Shown here piece after piece: positions 26,458 through 35,912 of a DNA stretch of 47,427 bases. The notes under the pieces are model-generated. The model was not told where the DNA came from. It saw only the letters and a list, made by a program, of their open reading frames with translations, and did not search any database. The first letter of the stretch is position 1. Every line of letters begins with the position of its first letter. The stretch spans positions 1 to 47,427 of the forward strand of contig JAFGDR010000008.1 in assembly GCA_016932035.1 (NCBI GenBank), written 5' to 3'. The translations under genes were made by a program, and so were the position numbers. Source of the stretch: Candidatus Cloacimonadota bacterium. Lineage in GTDB: Bacteria > Cloacimonadota > Cloacimonadia > JGIOTU-2.

Positions 26458-26514
26458 ATAAAGCGTAATCAGATGTGAAAGATATGTTGAAATGTTACAA
26501 AATGTTTATGTCAA
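26419..26514. repeat. exact 15-bp direct repeat AAATGTTTATGTCAA, two copies
   Basis: The copies are at 26419-26433 and 26500-26514, identical and 81 bp apart. The left copy directly precedes the second 22-bp repeat. Both lie between the citrate operon and the outer-membrane protein gene, all on the minus strand. Confidence 0.65.
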
Positions 26515-26551
26515 ATCACGTAATGAGTAACAATTAATTCTGCTAACTTAC

Positions 26552-26578
26552 AAAAAAGTCCACGAGAAATAGTGGGCT
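26552..26578 (-). terminator. terminator after the outer-membrane protein gene
   Basis: On the minus strand AGCCCAC (26578-26572) pairs with GTGGACT (26563-26557), with one mismatch, followed by a run of T. It lies 24 bp past the stop at 26602 and separates that gene from the citrate operon's control region. Confidence 0.7.
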
Positions 26579-26601
26579 TCTTTATGTTGTCATAAATTCT
26601 A

Positions 26602-27189
26602 TTAAAAACTTCCGAACATGACAGCCAGACCAACTGAAAGATTGGATAGATCATTCTTAGCAAGATAACCGCTAAAATTATTCGGGTCAATGCCAGAAAT
26701 ATACCGATAGCTGATCCCAGCATTTATTCTGATGGTTGATGAAATATTTAACACCCCATCAATACCTGGTTCCAAGATAAATATCATGTCATTCTTGCCG
26801 GTATCGTTCCCATTCCTTGTACTCACCACACCAGTTCCGATCAGCGTATTGACCTGCCAGTGAATGATATTGTCTGACATCCCGATATACTCAAGAATAA
26901 TTCCTCCGTATCCGAGATTAATAAAATTTGTGTCTGGCTGAGCAGCATTGATTGGAATATCGTTCATGAGTCCATAAGCTCCACCCCCAACAGAAAACAT
27001 ACTGTTGAAAACCCATCCTCCACGGGCACCAACAATCAGTGCATCCTCATTGTTGATCTTAGTATATTTAGCAATGGGTCCACCAAAAACTCCTGATAAT
27101 GAACCGGATGAGAAAAGTGATTCAGCATGAGCATATATCGAAAACATAAATACTAAAACAAAAACAAAACTTATAATCTTTTTATTCAT
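26602..27189 (-). CDS. small outer-membrane beta-barrel-like protein
   Basis: The start at 27189 is chosen because AGAGAGG lies just upstream and a signal peptide begins there (MNKKIISFVFVLVFMFSIYA, cleavage near AHAES). The mature protein of about 175 residues is made of alternating amphipathic strands with Gly and aromatics (GVFGGPIAKY, VGARGGWVF, SVGGGAYGLM, YRYISGID) and ends VGLAVMFGSF. The C-terminal Phe and strand pattern fit an eight- to ten-strand outer-membrane barrel. Function is unknown. It is divergently transcribed from the propeller lipoprotein at 27367, and a terminator follows. Confidence 0.7.
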   Translation of the reverse strand: MNKKIISFVFVLVFMFSIYAHAESLFSSGSLSGVFGGPIAKYTKINNEDALIVGARGGWVFNSMFSVGGGAYGLMNDIPINAAQPDTNFINLGYGGIILEYIGMSDNIIHWQVNTLIGTGVVSTRNGNDTGKNDMIFILEPGIDGVLNISSTIRINAGISYRYISGIDPNNFSGYLAKNDLSNLSVGLAVMFGSF

Positions 27190-27366
27190 GAAACCTCTCT
27201 TTTGATGTATCAATTGTACGTTGAAAAATTTTTGTAAAGAATTTATGGTTTGACTGAGAATTTCTTGACATCAATATGTATGAAATAGTCAATATTTTCT
27301 GTGGTAAGTAATTCTATCAGCATCCTCAGGACTGGATCTTCAAATATTTTAAAACTTGGAGGTTGT

Positions 27367-28728
27367 ATGGTTAAAAAAATAATAATCGTGATAAATATTC
27401 TTTTACTCGTTGCTTGCAGTTGTGTAAAAAGACCAACAAACATTACCCGAAACATTAAAGAGAAGGTCATCGCGGACCTTAATACTGATTTTTTTTCGGA
27501 ATCAATTGTGGTCAGTCCTGATGGCAGGCATATTGCGTATATTGAAGATGTCTATTCGGGTTTAAGGGTAGTCGTTAATGATAGCCCAAAGGAACGGTAT
27601 GACGACATCGGTATTGGGACACCAGTATTCAGTCCCACAAGTAAATTTGTTGCATATTTCGTGTATTATAAAGGTTATAGTGGGGGGATATTTGGATTGT
27701 TTGCAGAAGATTCCTACTGGAAAGTAGTTGTCGATTCTGATGAACATGATTACTCCAGATCGGGATTTGTAGATGCATCATTGATTATCAGTCCCGATGG
27801 AGCTCATGTTGCATATGGTGCATATCATGAATGGGGTTCTGATATGGTTTATGACTATGTGACACTACCCGGTATGATCCCTTCGGAATTGGATTCGGTT
27901 GATTCATTATATGTTTATGAGGTATGTCCTCCGTTTATCTTTAGTCCTGACTGCAAAACGTTTGTTTATGTAGGAGAAGAACTCAGCGGCGAAAGGTTTA
28001 TCGTAAAAGACCAATTTGCAGGAAAATCGTATGACTATGTGTATCCCAATTCCCTCGTTTTTAGTCCCAATGGTGAGAAGCTGGCGTATATTGTTGTAGA
28101 TTCAGGGCTTGAGAAAGTTGTGGTAAACGGGATAGAGTTAGCAGGATATACATCAATATCGGAGTCATCTATACGATTCAGTCCGGATAGTCAGCACCTT
28201 GCCTATTTTGCCTACGATGGGAACAATTGGCTCGTCATTAAAGATGGAGAGGAGAGTATGCCGTATGATGACCTCGGTCAAATCATTTTCAGTCCCGACA
28301 GCAAACACCTTGCTTATACTGCTAAGGATGGAAATAAATGGATTATCATAAAGGATGAGAAAGTAATATCCCAGCATTCAGCAATTTTAGAAAATACATT
28401 AACATTCTCACCGGATAGCAGGTATCTTGTATATGCTGTAGAAGCAGACAGCGGTATAGTGATCTATGAAAATTCAAAACCCACAGCGTATCATCAAGCT
28501 TTGGTAACGCCACCAATTTTCAGTTCTGATGGTCAATTCCTTGTATATACAGTAGAGAAAAATAAAACTCAATCAGTTGTGATAAATGGCAATATCGGCA
28601 AGCAATATCCTGCTATCATTTCACATAATGGGGGACGAGTAGCATTTGATAACAATAACTCAATCCACTATCTTGTCGTTAAAGATGATAATAACGTATA
28701 TCTTGTGGAGGAGCAGATTTTTTATTGA
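27367..28728 (+). CDS. WD40/PD40-like beta-propeller lipoprotein
   Basis: The start at 27367 is chosen for its GGAGG Shine-Dalgarno and immediate signal peptide with lipobox (LLVACS, Cys about 17). The remaining 435 residues hold about ten repeats of roughly 40 residues with the core [V/I/F]-F-S-P-[D/N]-x-[K/Q]-x-[L/V]-[A/V]-Y, for example IFSPDSKHLAYTAKDG and RFSPDSQHLAYFAYDG. Each is followed by a VVIKDG-type strand. This is the TolB/PD40 propeller pattern. It is probably an outer- or inner-membrane-anchored scaffold facing the periplasm or surface. The gene converges with a methyltransferase gene 28 bp downstream. Confidence 0.75.
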   Translation: MVKKIIIVINILLLVACSCVKRPTNITRNIKEKVIADLNTDFFSESIVVSPDGRHIAYIEDVYSGLRVVVNDSPKERYDDIGIGTPVFSPTSKFVAYFVYYKGYSGGIFGLFAEDSYWKVVVDSDEHDYSRSGFVDASLIISPDGAHVAYGAYHEWGSDMVYDYVTLPGMIPSELDSVDSLYVYEVCPPFIFSPDCKTFVYVGEELSGERFIVKDQFAGKSYDYVYPNSLVFSPNGEKLAYIVVDSGLEKVVVNGIELAGYTSISESSIRFSPDSQHLAYFAYDGNNWLVIKDGEESMPYDDLGQIIFSPDSKHLAYTAKDGNKWIIIKDEKVISQHSAILENTLTFSPDSRYLVYAVEADSGIVIYENSKPTAYHQALVTPPIFSSDGQFLVYTVEKNKTQSVVINGNIGKQYPAIISHNGGRVAFDNNNSIHYLVVKDDNNVYLVEEQIFY

Positions 28729-28756
28729 TCAACAAATAACACTTTTACAATAAATA

Positions 28757-29641
28757 TCATCTTGTCACGATCAAATGATTTTGCTCTTGTATGAGAGGTT
28801 TTTTCAGTATGTAGAAATTATCATAAATGTATTGTGTAATCTCTTTCTTCTGGTCGGCTGTATAATCGTGGACATTAGGATAAAGAAGGATCATCCAGAT
28901 CACTGCCATAAATTTCTCAAAATCATTAATAAAGAATTTCACTTTGTGAGTTTCTTGATGTATATGAGTATTTTGGAAAACAGGATTATGTCCCAACTTT
29001 TCACCGAATGCTCTCAGATCCTGATCATTGTGAACACCAAAAAACTTACCCGCAAAATGATTATATAACCAGGTAGTTGAATCCTTCTCTTCACATCGGG
29101 AAGACATCATGACAGCATGAATCGCACCTTTCTCTGACAATAAAATATCCTTTAGCGTATTGAAAAACACTTCCCAAACCGATGCGCTGCAATAGTACAA
29201 AGAGTGATGAAGAACGATCAAATCAAGTCTCTTTCCATCAAGTATATTCTTTTTAAAACTCTTTGCATCGATTTCGTGAAGAAGAGTTTTATTATAATCT
29301 GCTTCAACGGTCTGCACATGATCTATGGAAAGGTTTTTAATTCTTGCTTTAATGATCGAGAGTGGATGAGGATCGATATCCAACAAATACAATTTCCCTC
29401 GGAAAGCCGATTCAAGGATTTGGAATTGTGGCTCAGATCCTGAACCAATTGAAAGTGCTCTCAAATCATTGCCTGTAGATGAAAGTTTGAATTGTTGCCG
29501 CACCAGCTTCATAAGAACCTGGGCTATATCGACCTTATCGCTGCTATGCTGGCACCAGATCGCATTTTCCTCATTCATGTCGACATCACCAGCTGCCATA
29601 CCCTTCTGTATCAATTCCTCAACAGAGCTTGAAACACCCAT
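28757..29641 (-). CDS. class I SAM-dependent methyltransferase-like protein
   Basis: This 294-residue cytoplasmic protein has the Rossmann methyltransferase pattern: motif I LSIGSGSEPQFQ at about residue 64, motif II LYLLDIDPHP, an acidic position VEADYNK, and motif IV LDLIVLHHSLYY. An additional C-terminal helical region (about 220-294) is not typical of small-molecule methyltransferases. The substrate is unknown. It is the last gene of a minus-strand cluster whose other members are large secreted proteins, with a gap of 24 bp to the SGNH-like gene, so it is likely co-transcribed with them. Confidence 0.7.
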   Translation of the reverse strand: MGVSSSVEELIQKGMAAGDVDMNEENAIWCQHSSDKVDIAQVLMKLVRQQFKLSSTGNDLRALSIGSGSEPQFQILESAFRGKLYLLDIDPHPLSIIKARIKNLSIDHVQTVEADYNKTLLHEIDAKSFKKNILDGKRLDLIVLHHSLYYCSASVWEVFFNTLKDILLSEKGAIHAVMMSSRCEEKDSTTWLYNHFAGKFFGVHNDQDLRAFGEKLGHNPVFQNTHIHQETHKVKFFINDFEKFMAVIWMILLYPNVHDYTADQKKEITQYIYDNFYILKKPLIQEQNHLIVTR

Positions 29642-29665
29642 AAGATATCCTTACAAAGTTTTGGA

Positions 29666-30769
29666 CTATTGTAGCAGGATCATCCTTTTTGTTTCAAGAT
29701 TTTCACAATCAAGGAACAATTGATAGAAATACACACCTGACGGCATTCTTTCGCCATTTTCGTCAGTGCCATCCCAGTGCAAAACCTGTGAGAGTTGATT
29801 TCCGGAATACAAGGTTTTCACTCTCTGCCCGATGAGATTGTATACTGCTAATTCCACGTGACCTGATTGTATCAAAGAGTAAGAAATTTCTGTCGACCCA
29901 TTAAAGGGATTCGGGGTATTCTGATGGAGATACGTTTGTTCTGTTCCAATGTGTGGATCTACTGAATAGATCGGTTCGATATTCCATAGATCGAGACTGT
30001 CTAGAACTGTGTTTGTTCCCACAGTTTGAAAATTTGTTACTTCATCTTCATCGATTCCTGGATTATAATTCACCCCAATGCAGCTCTGCTGGAAAACCGT
30101 TGCAAAGATCGTACACGCCATAAGATATGAACCTCTGAGCGATGGATGATTCCAGTCACTCATATGCAGGTAATGAAGTGGAAAATTAAGATCAACCAGT
30201 ACTTTCTTCCATGACCATCCAACCGGAGCGATCTCGAAACCGATCATATTCGACCACTGAAGGGTATTATCATAAATATGATTCTGCATATCCACATACG
30301 TGTCCGTCCAACCAGGTACCCATGTCATACCATCCTCAAATGCCCATGGCATGCAAAATACCATCTTAGTGGAATCGCAGTTGTTTATGATCTTGTTCCG
30401 TAAGATCACCAACGCTGGATACACAGGATGCGCAGTATAATAATTCGGATATGCAGTTACACTTCCACACCCCTGGAGGATGACGTAATCCCAATCCTTC
30501 TCCTGTATCTTTGATTCAGTTACCATATTGTACGCATGGTCATAAAGATAGAGACCGTTGACAGCATAAATATCAAATTCAACCACAATACCAGCGCTGT
30601 CAGCAAGATTTTGAAGATGGTTTCTCAGGTTATGATAGTTAAAATAACTCGAGCCGATCAGGAGCATATCCAATGGATCCTTTTGTGACTGACCTGCAAT
30701 CGAAGCACAATTTATAAGTAGCATGAAAAGGATAATACTACTTACAAAAACCCCTTTTCGTGTTTTCAT
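29666..30769 (-). CDS. secreted SGNH-like hydrolase with T9SS sorting domain
   Basis: The ATG at 30769 is favoured over the TTG at 30772 because GGAGG is 5 nt away. The 367-residue product has a signal peptide (about 1-26, to CASIAG). The catalytic part resembles SGNH/GDSL esterases: LLIGSSYFNYHN as block I (Ser), a YVILQGCGS strand with glycine, and DWNHPSLRGS as the block V Asp-x-x-His pair. The C-terminal 85 residues are a T9SS type A sorting domain: NTPNPFNGSTEIS, YNLIGQRVKTLYSG and SGVYFYQLF. It is probably an esterase acting outside the cell; the substrate is unknown. It sits 26 bp after the 51-residue-repeat protein. Confidence 0.75.
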   Translation of the reverse strand: MKTRKGVFVSSIILFMLLINCASIAGQSQKDPLDMLLIGSSYFNYHNLRNHLQNLADSAGIVVEFDIYAVNGLYLYDHAYNMVTESKIQEKDWDYVILQGCGSVTAYPNYYTAHPVYPALVILRNKIINNCDSTKMVFCMPWAFEDGMTWVPGWTDTYVDMQNHIYDNTLQWSNMIGFEIAPVGWSWKKVLVDLNFPLHYLHMSDWNHPSLRGSYLMACTIFATVFQQSCIGVNYNPGIDEDEVTNFQTVGTNTVLDSLDLWNIEPIYSVDPHIGTEQTYLHQNTPNPFNGSTEISYSLIQSGHVELAVYNLIGQRVKTLYSGNQLSQVLHWDGTDENGERMPSGVYFYQLFLDCENLETKRMILLQ

Positions 30770-30795
30770 CAAGACCTCCGAAAATAACGATGTTT

Positions 30796-32643
30796 CTATC
30801 TCAATAGGATCAACTTCTTTGTGTCAACTGTTTTTCCATTCATAACCATCTTGTAGAAATACACTCCACTCTCAATTTCTTTTCCTTGCTCATCCTTGCC
30901 ATCCCACATAACCGTATGTTTGGATGTATTTCCTGAATAGAGTGTCTTTACGAGTTGTCCTTTGAGATTATAGATCGCAAGATCAATCAGTCCTGTTTCT
31001 GGGAGATTAAATGAAATTCGAGTTGATGAGATAACAGGATTCGGCTCATTTTGCAGCAATCCAAAATATTCTGGCTCAGCTATGCCACTATGTCCAGAAT
31101 TTCCTTCATCTGGAATAGTGAGAACTGCTACATTATTGTAATGGTGAACCATTCCACTATAATCTATAGATTCTAACCAATAATAATAAGTATCACCAAT
31201 TTCAGGATCCAGCATACTGTCTTCAAATACATAATTACTCTGTAAGGTTGTCGTACCCTGCCCCTCTATCATTTCTGAAATAACCTCTGCTGATGAAAAA
31301 TTATTTTCTTCACTTCTGTAAATAAACCAACCCATATTATCAGTTTCGGTCTGGGTTGACCAGTGAATGGTTGGAGTGTTATTGATGAATTGAGCTGTGA
31401 ACGTGGAGAGAACGATTGGCAGTGTTGTTTCAATTGTTCCTACACGAGCTGTACCATAACTTGAATTTCCCACGTCAGTATAGGTAAATATCGCATGTTT
31501 TGCATCCTGAGCAATTACATATAGATCTTCTGTTTGTCCACTATTAAAGTCACCTTGTTCTCCATAACTGATGGTAGTTCCATCAACAAAACCGACTCTT
31601 GCATATCCGGTTGTGTATCCAGGGAGTCCCTTACAAGCAACAATGAAATGAGTTGGTCCAAGACGAGCTGTTGTAGGATAATCAGTTCCTCCTGAAGGTT
31701 CTGAATGAAAAGTATACTCTGAACCGTAAGATATTGTACTTCCAGAAACGGTGCCAACTATTGAGTTTCCAGAACCATCATAATATGCTACAACGAAGGA
31801 AGTTGAGGTTAAGGCCGCTACACTAGGTTTTGAAGTGGAGCCAATATTAAAAACATATTCGCTTCCAAAAGTTATCGAATTTCCAGATATTGTTCCTATT
31901 GTTGCGGTTCCGCGTTCATAATTTCCATGATCCTTATAGGTAACAACAATGTGTGTGTCATCCAGCTTAGCAACTGATTTATCATCCGTTCTTCCTGAGT
32001 TAAATGTGGATGGTGAACCATATGAGATAGTGGTTCCAGATACAGTGCCAATTATAGCCCTACCATTACTATTATCACCATCATCTCTATAAACGATAAC
32101 AAAGTGGGTGGCATCTAATTTTGCAGTACTTGTATGAGTTGTACTGCTTGAATTAAATGTGTAAGATGAACTAAATGAAATTGTAGAACCAGAAACTGTA
32201 CCTAATACTGAAACTCCCGGATACACTCCACCCCTTTGTCTATAAGCAACAACGAAATGAGTTGCATCTAAAGCAGCTACACTCGGAAAATAAATATAAT
32301 CTTCATCAAAAACATAATTTGAACCAAATGAAATTACATTACCTGAAACTGTTCCTATTACAGCTTCTCCCCCATAATCATTGCCATTATTATAAACAAC
32401 AACAAAATGATTATCATCGAGTAATGCTGCACATATAAACATAGTGGCATCACTATGAAATACATATTCACTACCAAATGTTAAGTCACCCTCTGCTTTG
32501 CTATCATTTAAGTAATCCACAACATCTTCTGCAGTAAATGACGAATTTTGTTCTGAGGAAAAGTGATCTTTTAGAAAAGACGAATTGGCATAAAGAGTGA
32601 GCGACCAAAATATCAACAGAAAAAAAAGATAGATTTTTTTCAT
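30796..32643 (-). CDS. secreted seven-repeat propeller-like protein with T9SS sorting domain
   Basis: Signal peptide at residues 1-19. Residues about 55-405 contain seven units; the first complete ones have a period of exactly 51 residues with cores IGTVSGxxISFGSxYxFNSG, then LDATHFVVAY and a DxGNxxxG turn. This suggests a seven-bladed propeller; no known family is recognised. After this comes a fibronectin-like module starting LPIVLSTFTAQF and a T9SS type A sorting domain (NEPNPVISSTRIS, YNLKGQLVKTLYSG, SGVYFYKM). The last roughly 200 residues are nearly identical to those of the LamG protein upstream. AGGAG precedes the ATG, and a good promoter lies at 32726-32754. Confidence 0.75.
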   Translation of the reverse strand: MKKIYLFFLLIFWSLTLYANSSFLKDHFSSEQNSSFTAEDVVDYLNDSKAEGDLTFGSEYVFHSDATMFICAALLDDNHFVVVYNNGNDYGGEAVIGTVSGNVISFGSNYVFDEDYIYFPSVAALDATHFVVAYRQRGGVYPGVSVLGTVSGSTISFSSSYTFNSSSTTHTSTAKLDATHFVIVYRDDGDNSNGRAIIGTVSGTTISYGSPSTFNSGRTDDKSVAKLDDTHIVVTYKDHGNYERGTATIGTISGNSITFGSEYVFNIGSTSKPSVAALTSTSFVVAYYDGSGNSIVGTVSGSTISYGSEYTFHSEPSGGTDYPTTARLGPTHFIVACKGLPGYTTGYARVGFVDGTTISYGEQGDFNSGQTEDLYVIAQDAKHAIFTYTDVGNSSYGTARVGTIETTLPIVLSTFTAQFINNTPTIHWSTQTETDNMGWFIYRSEENNFSSAEVISEMIEGQGTTTLQSNYVFEDSMLDPEIGDTYYYWLESIDYSGMVHHYNNVAVLTIPDEGNSGHSGIAEPEYFGLLQNEPNPVISSTRISFNLPETGLIDLAIYNLKGQLVKTLYSGNTSKHTVMWDGKDEQGKEIESGVYFYKMVMNGKTVDTKKLILLR

Positions 32644-32725
32644 TTATACTCCTTTGAACCTCATAAGCAATTTTCTTCATTACTATCCAGTAGAGGATAT
32701 ACAGGAGTATCAAATACTCGAAAAA

Positions 32726-32754
32726 TTAATATTTTATTACTTAAAAACTGTCAA
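32726..32754 (-). promoter_or_regulatory. sigma-70-type promoter of the propeller-protein gene
   Basis: On the minus strand TTGACA (32754-32749), a 17-bp spacer and TATTAA (32731-32726) match -35/-10 consensus closely. It lies about 85 bp upstream of the ATG at 32643, in the only long gap of this cluster. Confidence 0.6.
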
Positions 32755-32777
32755 GAAAAATTCCCAAAAACGATATG

Positions 32778-35700
32778 TTATTTCATCAGTATTAACTTCC
32801 TAATACCTTCAATTTTTCCATTTACTATCAATCTATAGAAATACACTCCGTTCTCGAGCTTTTTCTCATCTTCATCCTTACCATCCCACATCACGGTATG
32901 TTTGGATGTCTTACCAGAATAGAGCTTTTTTACAAGCTGCCCTTTGAGATTATATATCGCAAGATCAACCTTGGCAGTTTCTGGTAAGTTAAATGCTATT
33001 CGAGTTGATGAAACAACCGGATTCGGTTCATTTTGAAAGAGTCCAAAACGTTCTGGAACCGGAACAAGATTATTATTCGAACCATGTGTATCTGGAATCG
33101 TCAGTATCGCAACTCTGTCATAATGTTGTATTATTCCGCTGTAATCTACAGATTCCAACCAGTAGTAATAGGTATCTCCCACTTCAGGATTCTCAATATC
33201 ATCTTCATAGGTATAGAACTGCTGTTGCGTGGTCGTTCCCTGTCCTTCGATCATATCAGATATCACTTCTGAGGATGAGAAATTGTTCTCTTCATTTCTA
33301 TATATGAACCATCCCATATTATCTAATTCGGACTGGGTTGACCAATGGATCGTTGGAATGTTTTCTATGAATTGTGCGGTGAAAGTAGAGAGAATAACAG
33401 GAAGTGTTCCAGAGCCCCCACTTGCAACCACAAAGTCAGAGAATGAAGTAAATCCACTTGCTGCAGCAGCATATGGTCCTGTGCCACCCCAGGATGCTGA
33501 TTTCGTTTCCCAATTCGTTCCAGAACCAAGATAGCGCCCCATTACAAGTTGATTTTCTATGTCAAAGTTACCACCTGTTTCTCCACCATTCCACTGAAGC
33601 ATAAGTAATGCATCCGACCAGCCTGCAACATCTTCGGTGATCGTCCATGTTCGATTGACCACTCGCGTTGCATCTACGATACTACTTGGCGTTCCATCTG
33701 TAACTTTTACCGAGAAATTGTCTGGAATTCCACCGTTATTGATAATAACTGGATTGTAGGCAGCATTTCCAATCGGGAAGGTCACATTGCTTCCTCCAAC
33801 GCTCTTTCTTTTCAGCACTCCTGTACTATTTGTAACAATATAACTATCCGCATCATAATTAGTAATAGAACCCGATGATCCAATGGTGAGTGTATTGCTG
33901 CCAAGAGTGACCTTTGAATCATTATTTAAATCTAGGGTGTGATTTACAGTATTAGAATTTCCGAGAACGACTCCGCTCGTATTGGTAACAGTCATATCAT
34001 AAAAGGTTGTAGAATTATTACCATCAATCGTCTGGCTTGCAGATCCGTCAAACGTCACTTTATGATCATTGTGAGTGAAGGTTCCGTCATTATCCCAGTT
34101 ACCACTCACGGTAATATTTCCGCTTAGTTCGAGGGTTCCATCAGCAGCTATATTTACATTCTTATAATACGATTTACTATAGAATATTCCATCAGTTACA
34201 GTAAGATTATTGTCGACTTGCAGCGATGTGGTCCACCAAGCACTCACTTTTTTATCCGAAGAAGAATTATTAATCACAAGATCATAAAAATCTAAACTCC
34301 CTACAAGAAACTGTGCGCCTGAACCTGCACAGGTGACTGTTTGACTGTTATGGGTTAGTTCTCCAAGCTCATATAAATTCCCATAGATGGAAAGACTAGA
34401 ATTCAGGATAAGTGTTTCGAGCAATCCTATTACAAGAGATTTTGCTGAAGAACTGCTTCCTATTGTTGGAGTATGTCCAAGAGTCCATTTAAAGATACCG
34501 ACATTTTCTGAATTATCCGGCACCCCTCTGCTCCAATTCTTTGAGTCACCCCATGAAGTGTCGAACCATCCGATCCAAGTATCGAATGCGGTACACTCTA
34601 CCCAGTCTGCTGTTGGGTCCATATTGTAAAGTGTTCCGTTGTTTCTATTTGTAGTAATATCATACAAGGTGGTTTGTCCATCGGTGTTGAGTTGATCAAA
34701 CCGATAGTATGCAACAAGATTATCTTCATCTCCATCAAGAGTACGGCACATATTATTCTGTATTTCTTCATCCGACCGGGCGTCATTCCAGATGCGTACT
34801 TCGTCTAAAGTTCCTGCAAAATAATCCATTGTTCCAGAAATTGTAGAACCGCCGATATGCCAATTACCGCCAAAAGATGTGGGTGAACTACACCCTACAT
34901 TATTTTGATATATACCGTTAATATAAATACTTGCTGTGCTCCCATTCCAAGCAGCTGCAATGTGTATCCACTCAGTTGTTGAGACCGTTCCTGCATCACT
35001 GTATACTTCATGCCAACTCCCGTCATGAGCAGAAAACCGTAATTTATAATCACTGGTTACCCTTAGCGCTAATGATAAATTTCCTACAGCTCCATTACCT
35101 AAAATTGGATTTTCAGCATCAGTAGCATCGGGAAGAATCCACATTTCAATTGTACCTGAAGATGATTCTGCCAGATTAGGTATCTCAACATAATTATCAC
35201 TCCCATCAAAATCAAGGCACCTTCTCGGACCGGCAAACGCTCCAGAATTTACCCACTCATCTCCGGACATATTTGTAAGTGTACCATCATTGTTCCCAGA
35301 TGTTGCATCATTCAGAGATGTTCCACTACTTTCACTGAATTTATAATAACCCGTGAGACCTTGCTCGTCTCCATTCAATTCCCTATACATATTTTGACGA
35401 ATTTCAGAAATATCTCTTACATCACTCCAGATACGCACTTCATCGATCAAACCATCAAAATATCTGCCAGTCATGTTAGTAGTATTTCCAATGTTAACCA
35501 CTTCGTTGCTTGTATGAATATTTCCACCTTGATTACCTGACACCTCAAGTCTACCATTCAAATAAATATATAAATTGCTACCGTCTGCAACACATGCAAT
35601 ATGATACCATCCATTTAAAATACTCTCACTTAATTGTATTGAACCACCCCCAGTACTAAAATTAAGAAGCCCCCCAGAAGTAAATTGGATCCTCCAAGCA

Positions 35701-35912
35701 TTATCTCCTTTTGTAACAACTCCAGTCCATTGAGATTGAACACTTTCTGCATATATCCAAGCTTCTATAGTCAAGGTTGAAGAAAAATCAAAATTTGATT
35801 CATTACTGATTGAAATATAATCATCCTCTCCATCGAAGGTAAGGCAATTATTTTGTGCGAAAATAAGAGATGTTAAAAACAAAAACAAAACAAAAGAAAT
35901 TAATCTTTTCAT
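32778..35912 (-). CDS. secreted LamG-repeat protein with T9SS sorting domain
   Basis: Start at 35912, chosen for GGAG and the signal peptide MKRLISFVLFLFLTSLIFAQ. The 1044-residue product has two concanavalin-like LamG domains: about residues 20-185 (CLTFDGEDDYI to FDGLIDEVRIWSD) and about 230-400 (CLDFDGSDNYV to GTLDEVRIWND). A beta-rich middle with NWSRGVPD and HNSQTVTCAG/HNDHKVTFDGSASQTIDG repeats follows. Next is a fibronectin-like module (LPVILSTFTAQF) and a type A sorting domain (NEPNPVVSSTRIA, YNLKGQLVKKLYSG, NGVYFYRL, KLILMK). LamG domains bind carbohydrate or act as adhesins; no catalytic domain is seen. It is the first gene of the minus-strand cluster. Confidence 0.85.
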   Translation of the reverse strand: MKRLISFVLFLFLTSLIFAQNNCLTFDGEDDYISISNESNFDFSSTLTIEAWIYAESVQSQWTGVVTKGDNAWRIQFTSGGLLNFSTGGGSIQLSESILNGWYHIACVADGSNLYIYLNGRLEVSGNQGGNIHTSNEVVNIGNTTNMTGRYFDGLIDEVRIWSDVRDISEIRQNMYRELNGDEQGLTGYYKFSESSGTSLNDATSGNNDGTLTNMSGDEWVNSGAFAGPRRCLDFDGSDNYVEIPNLAESSSGTIEMWILPDATDAENPILGNGAVGNLSLALRVTSDYKLRFSAHDGSWHEVYSDAGTVSTTEWIHIAAAWNGSTASIYINGIYQNNVGCSSPTSFGGNWHIGGSTISGTMDYFAGTLDEVRIWNDARSDEEIQNNMCRTLDGDEDNLVAYYRFDQLNTDGQTTLYDITTNRNNGTLYNMDPTADWVECTAFDTWIGWFDTSWGDSKNWSRGVPDNSENVGIFKWTLGHTPTIGSSSSAKSLVIGLLETLILNSSLSIYGNLYELGELTHNSQTVTCAGSGAQFLVGSLDFYDLVINNSSSDKKVSAWWTTSLQVDNNLTVTDGIFYSKSYYKNVNIAADGTLELSGNITVSGNWDNDGTFTHNDHKVTFDGSASQTIDGNNSTTFYDMTVTNTSGVVLGNSNTVNHTLDLNNDSKVTLGSNTLTIGSSGSITNYDADSYIVTNSTGVLKRKSVGGSNVTFPIGNAAYNPVIINNGGIPDNFSVKVTDGTPSSIVDATRVVNRTWTITEDVAGWSDALLMLQWNGGETGGNFDIENQLVMGRYLGSGTNWETKSASWGGTGPYAAAASGFTSFSDFVVASGGSGTLPVILSTFTAQFIENIPTIHWSTQSELDNMGWFIYRNEENNFSSSEVISDMIEGQGTTTQQQFYTYEDDIENPEVGDTYYYWLESVDYSGIIQHYDRVAILTIPDTHGSNNNLVPVPERFGLFQNEPNPVVSSTRIAFNLPETAKVDLAIYNLKGQLVKKLYSGKTSKHTVMWDGKDEDEKKLENGVYFYRLIVNGKIEGIRKLILMK

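Larger units (their letters stand above)
26141..26601. other. 461-bp AT-rich control region upstream of the citrate operon
   Basis: I see no gene here. The region is very AT-rich and holds two sets of direct repeats (listed separately), an AATTAG-TTTT-CTAATT inverted repeat near 26204-26219, and the terminator of the outer-membrane protein gene at its right end. On the minus strand each 15-bp repeat reads TTGACATAAACATTT, which includes a perfect -35 hexamer, but I cannot find a convincing -10 at 16-18 bp. Confidence 0.6.

Noticed and set aside
26403-26514. sigma-70 promoter for acn using TTGACA in the 15-bp repeats
   Set aside because: No acceptable -10 hexamer at 16-18 bp on the minus strand for either copy; kept only as repeats.
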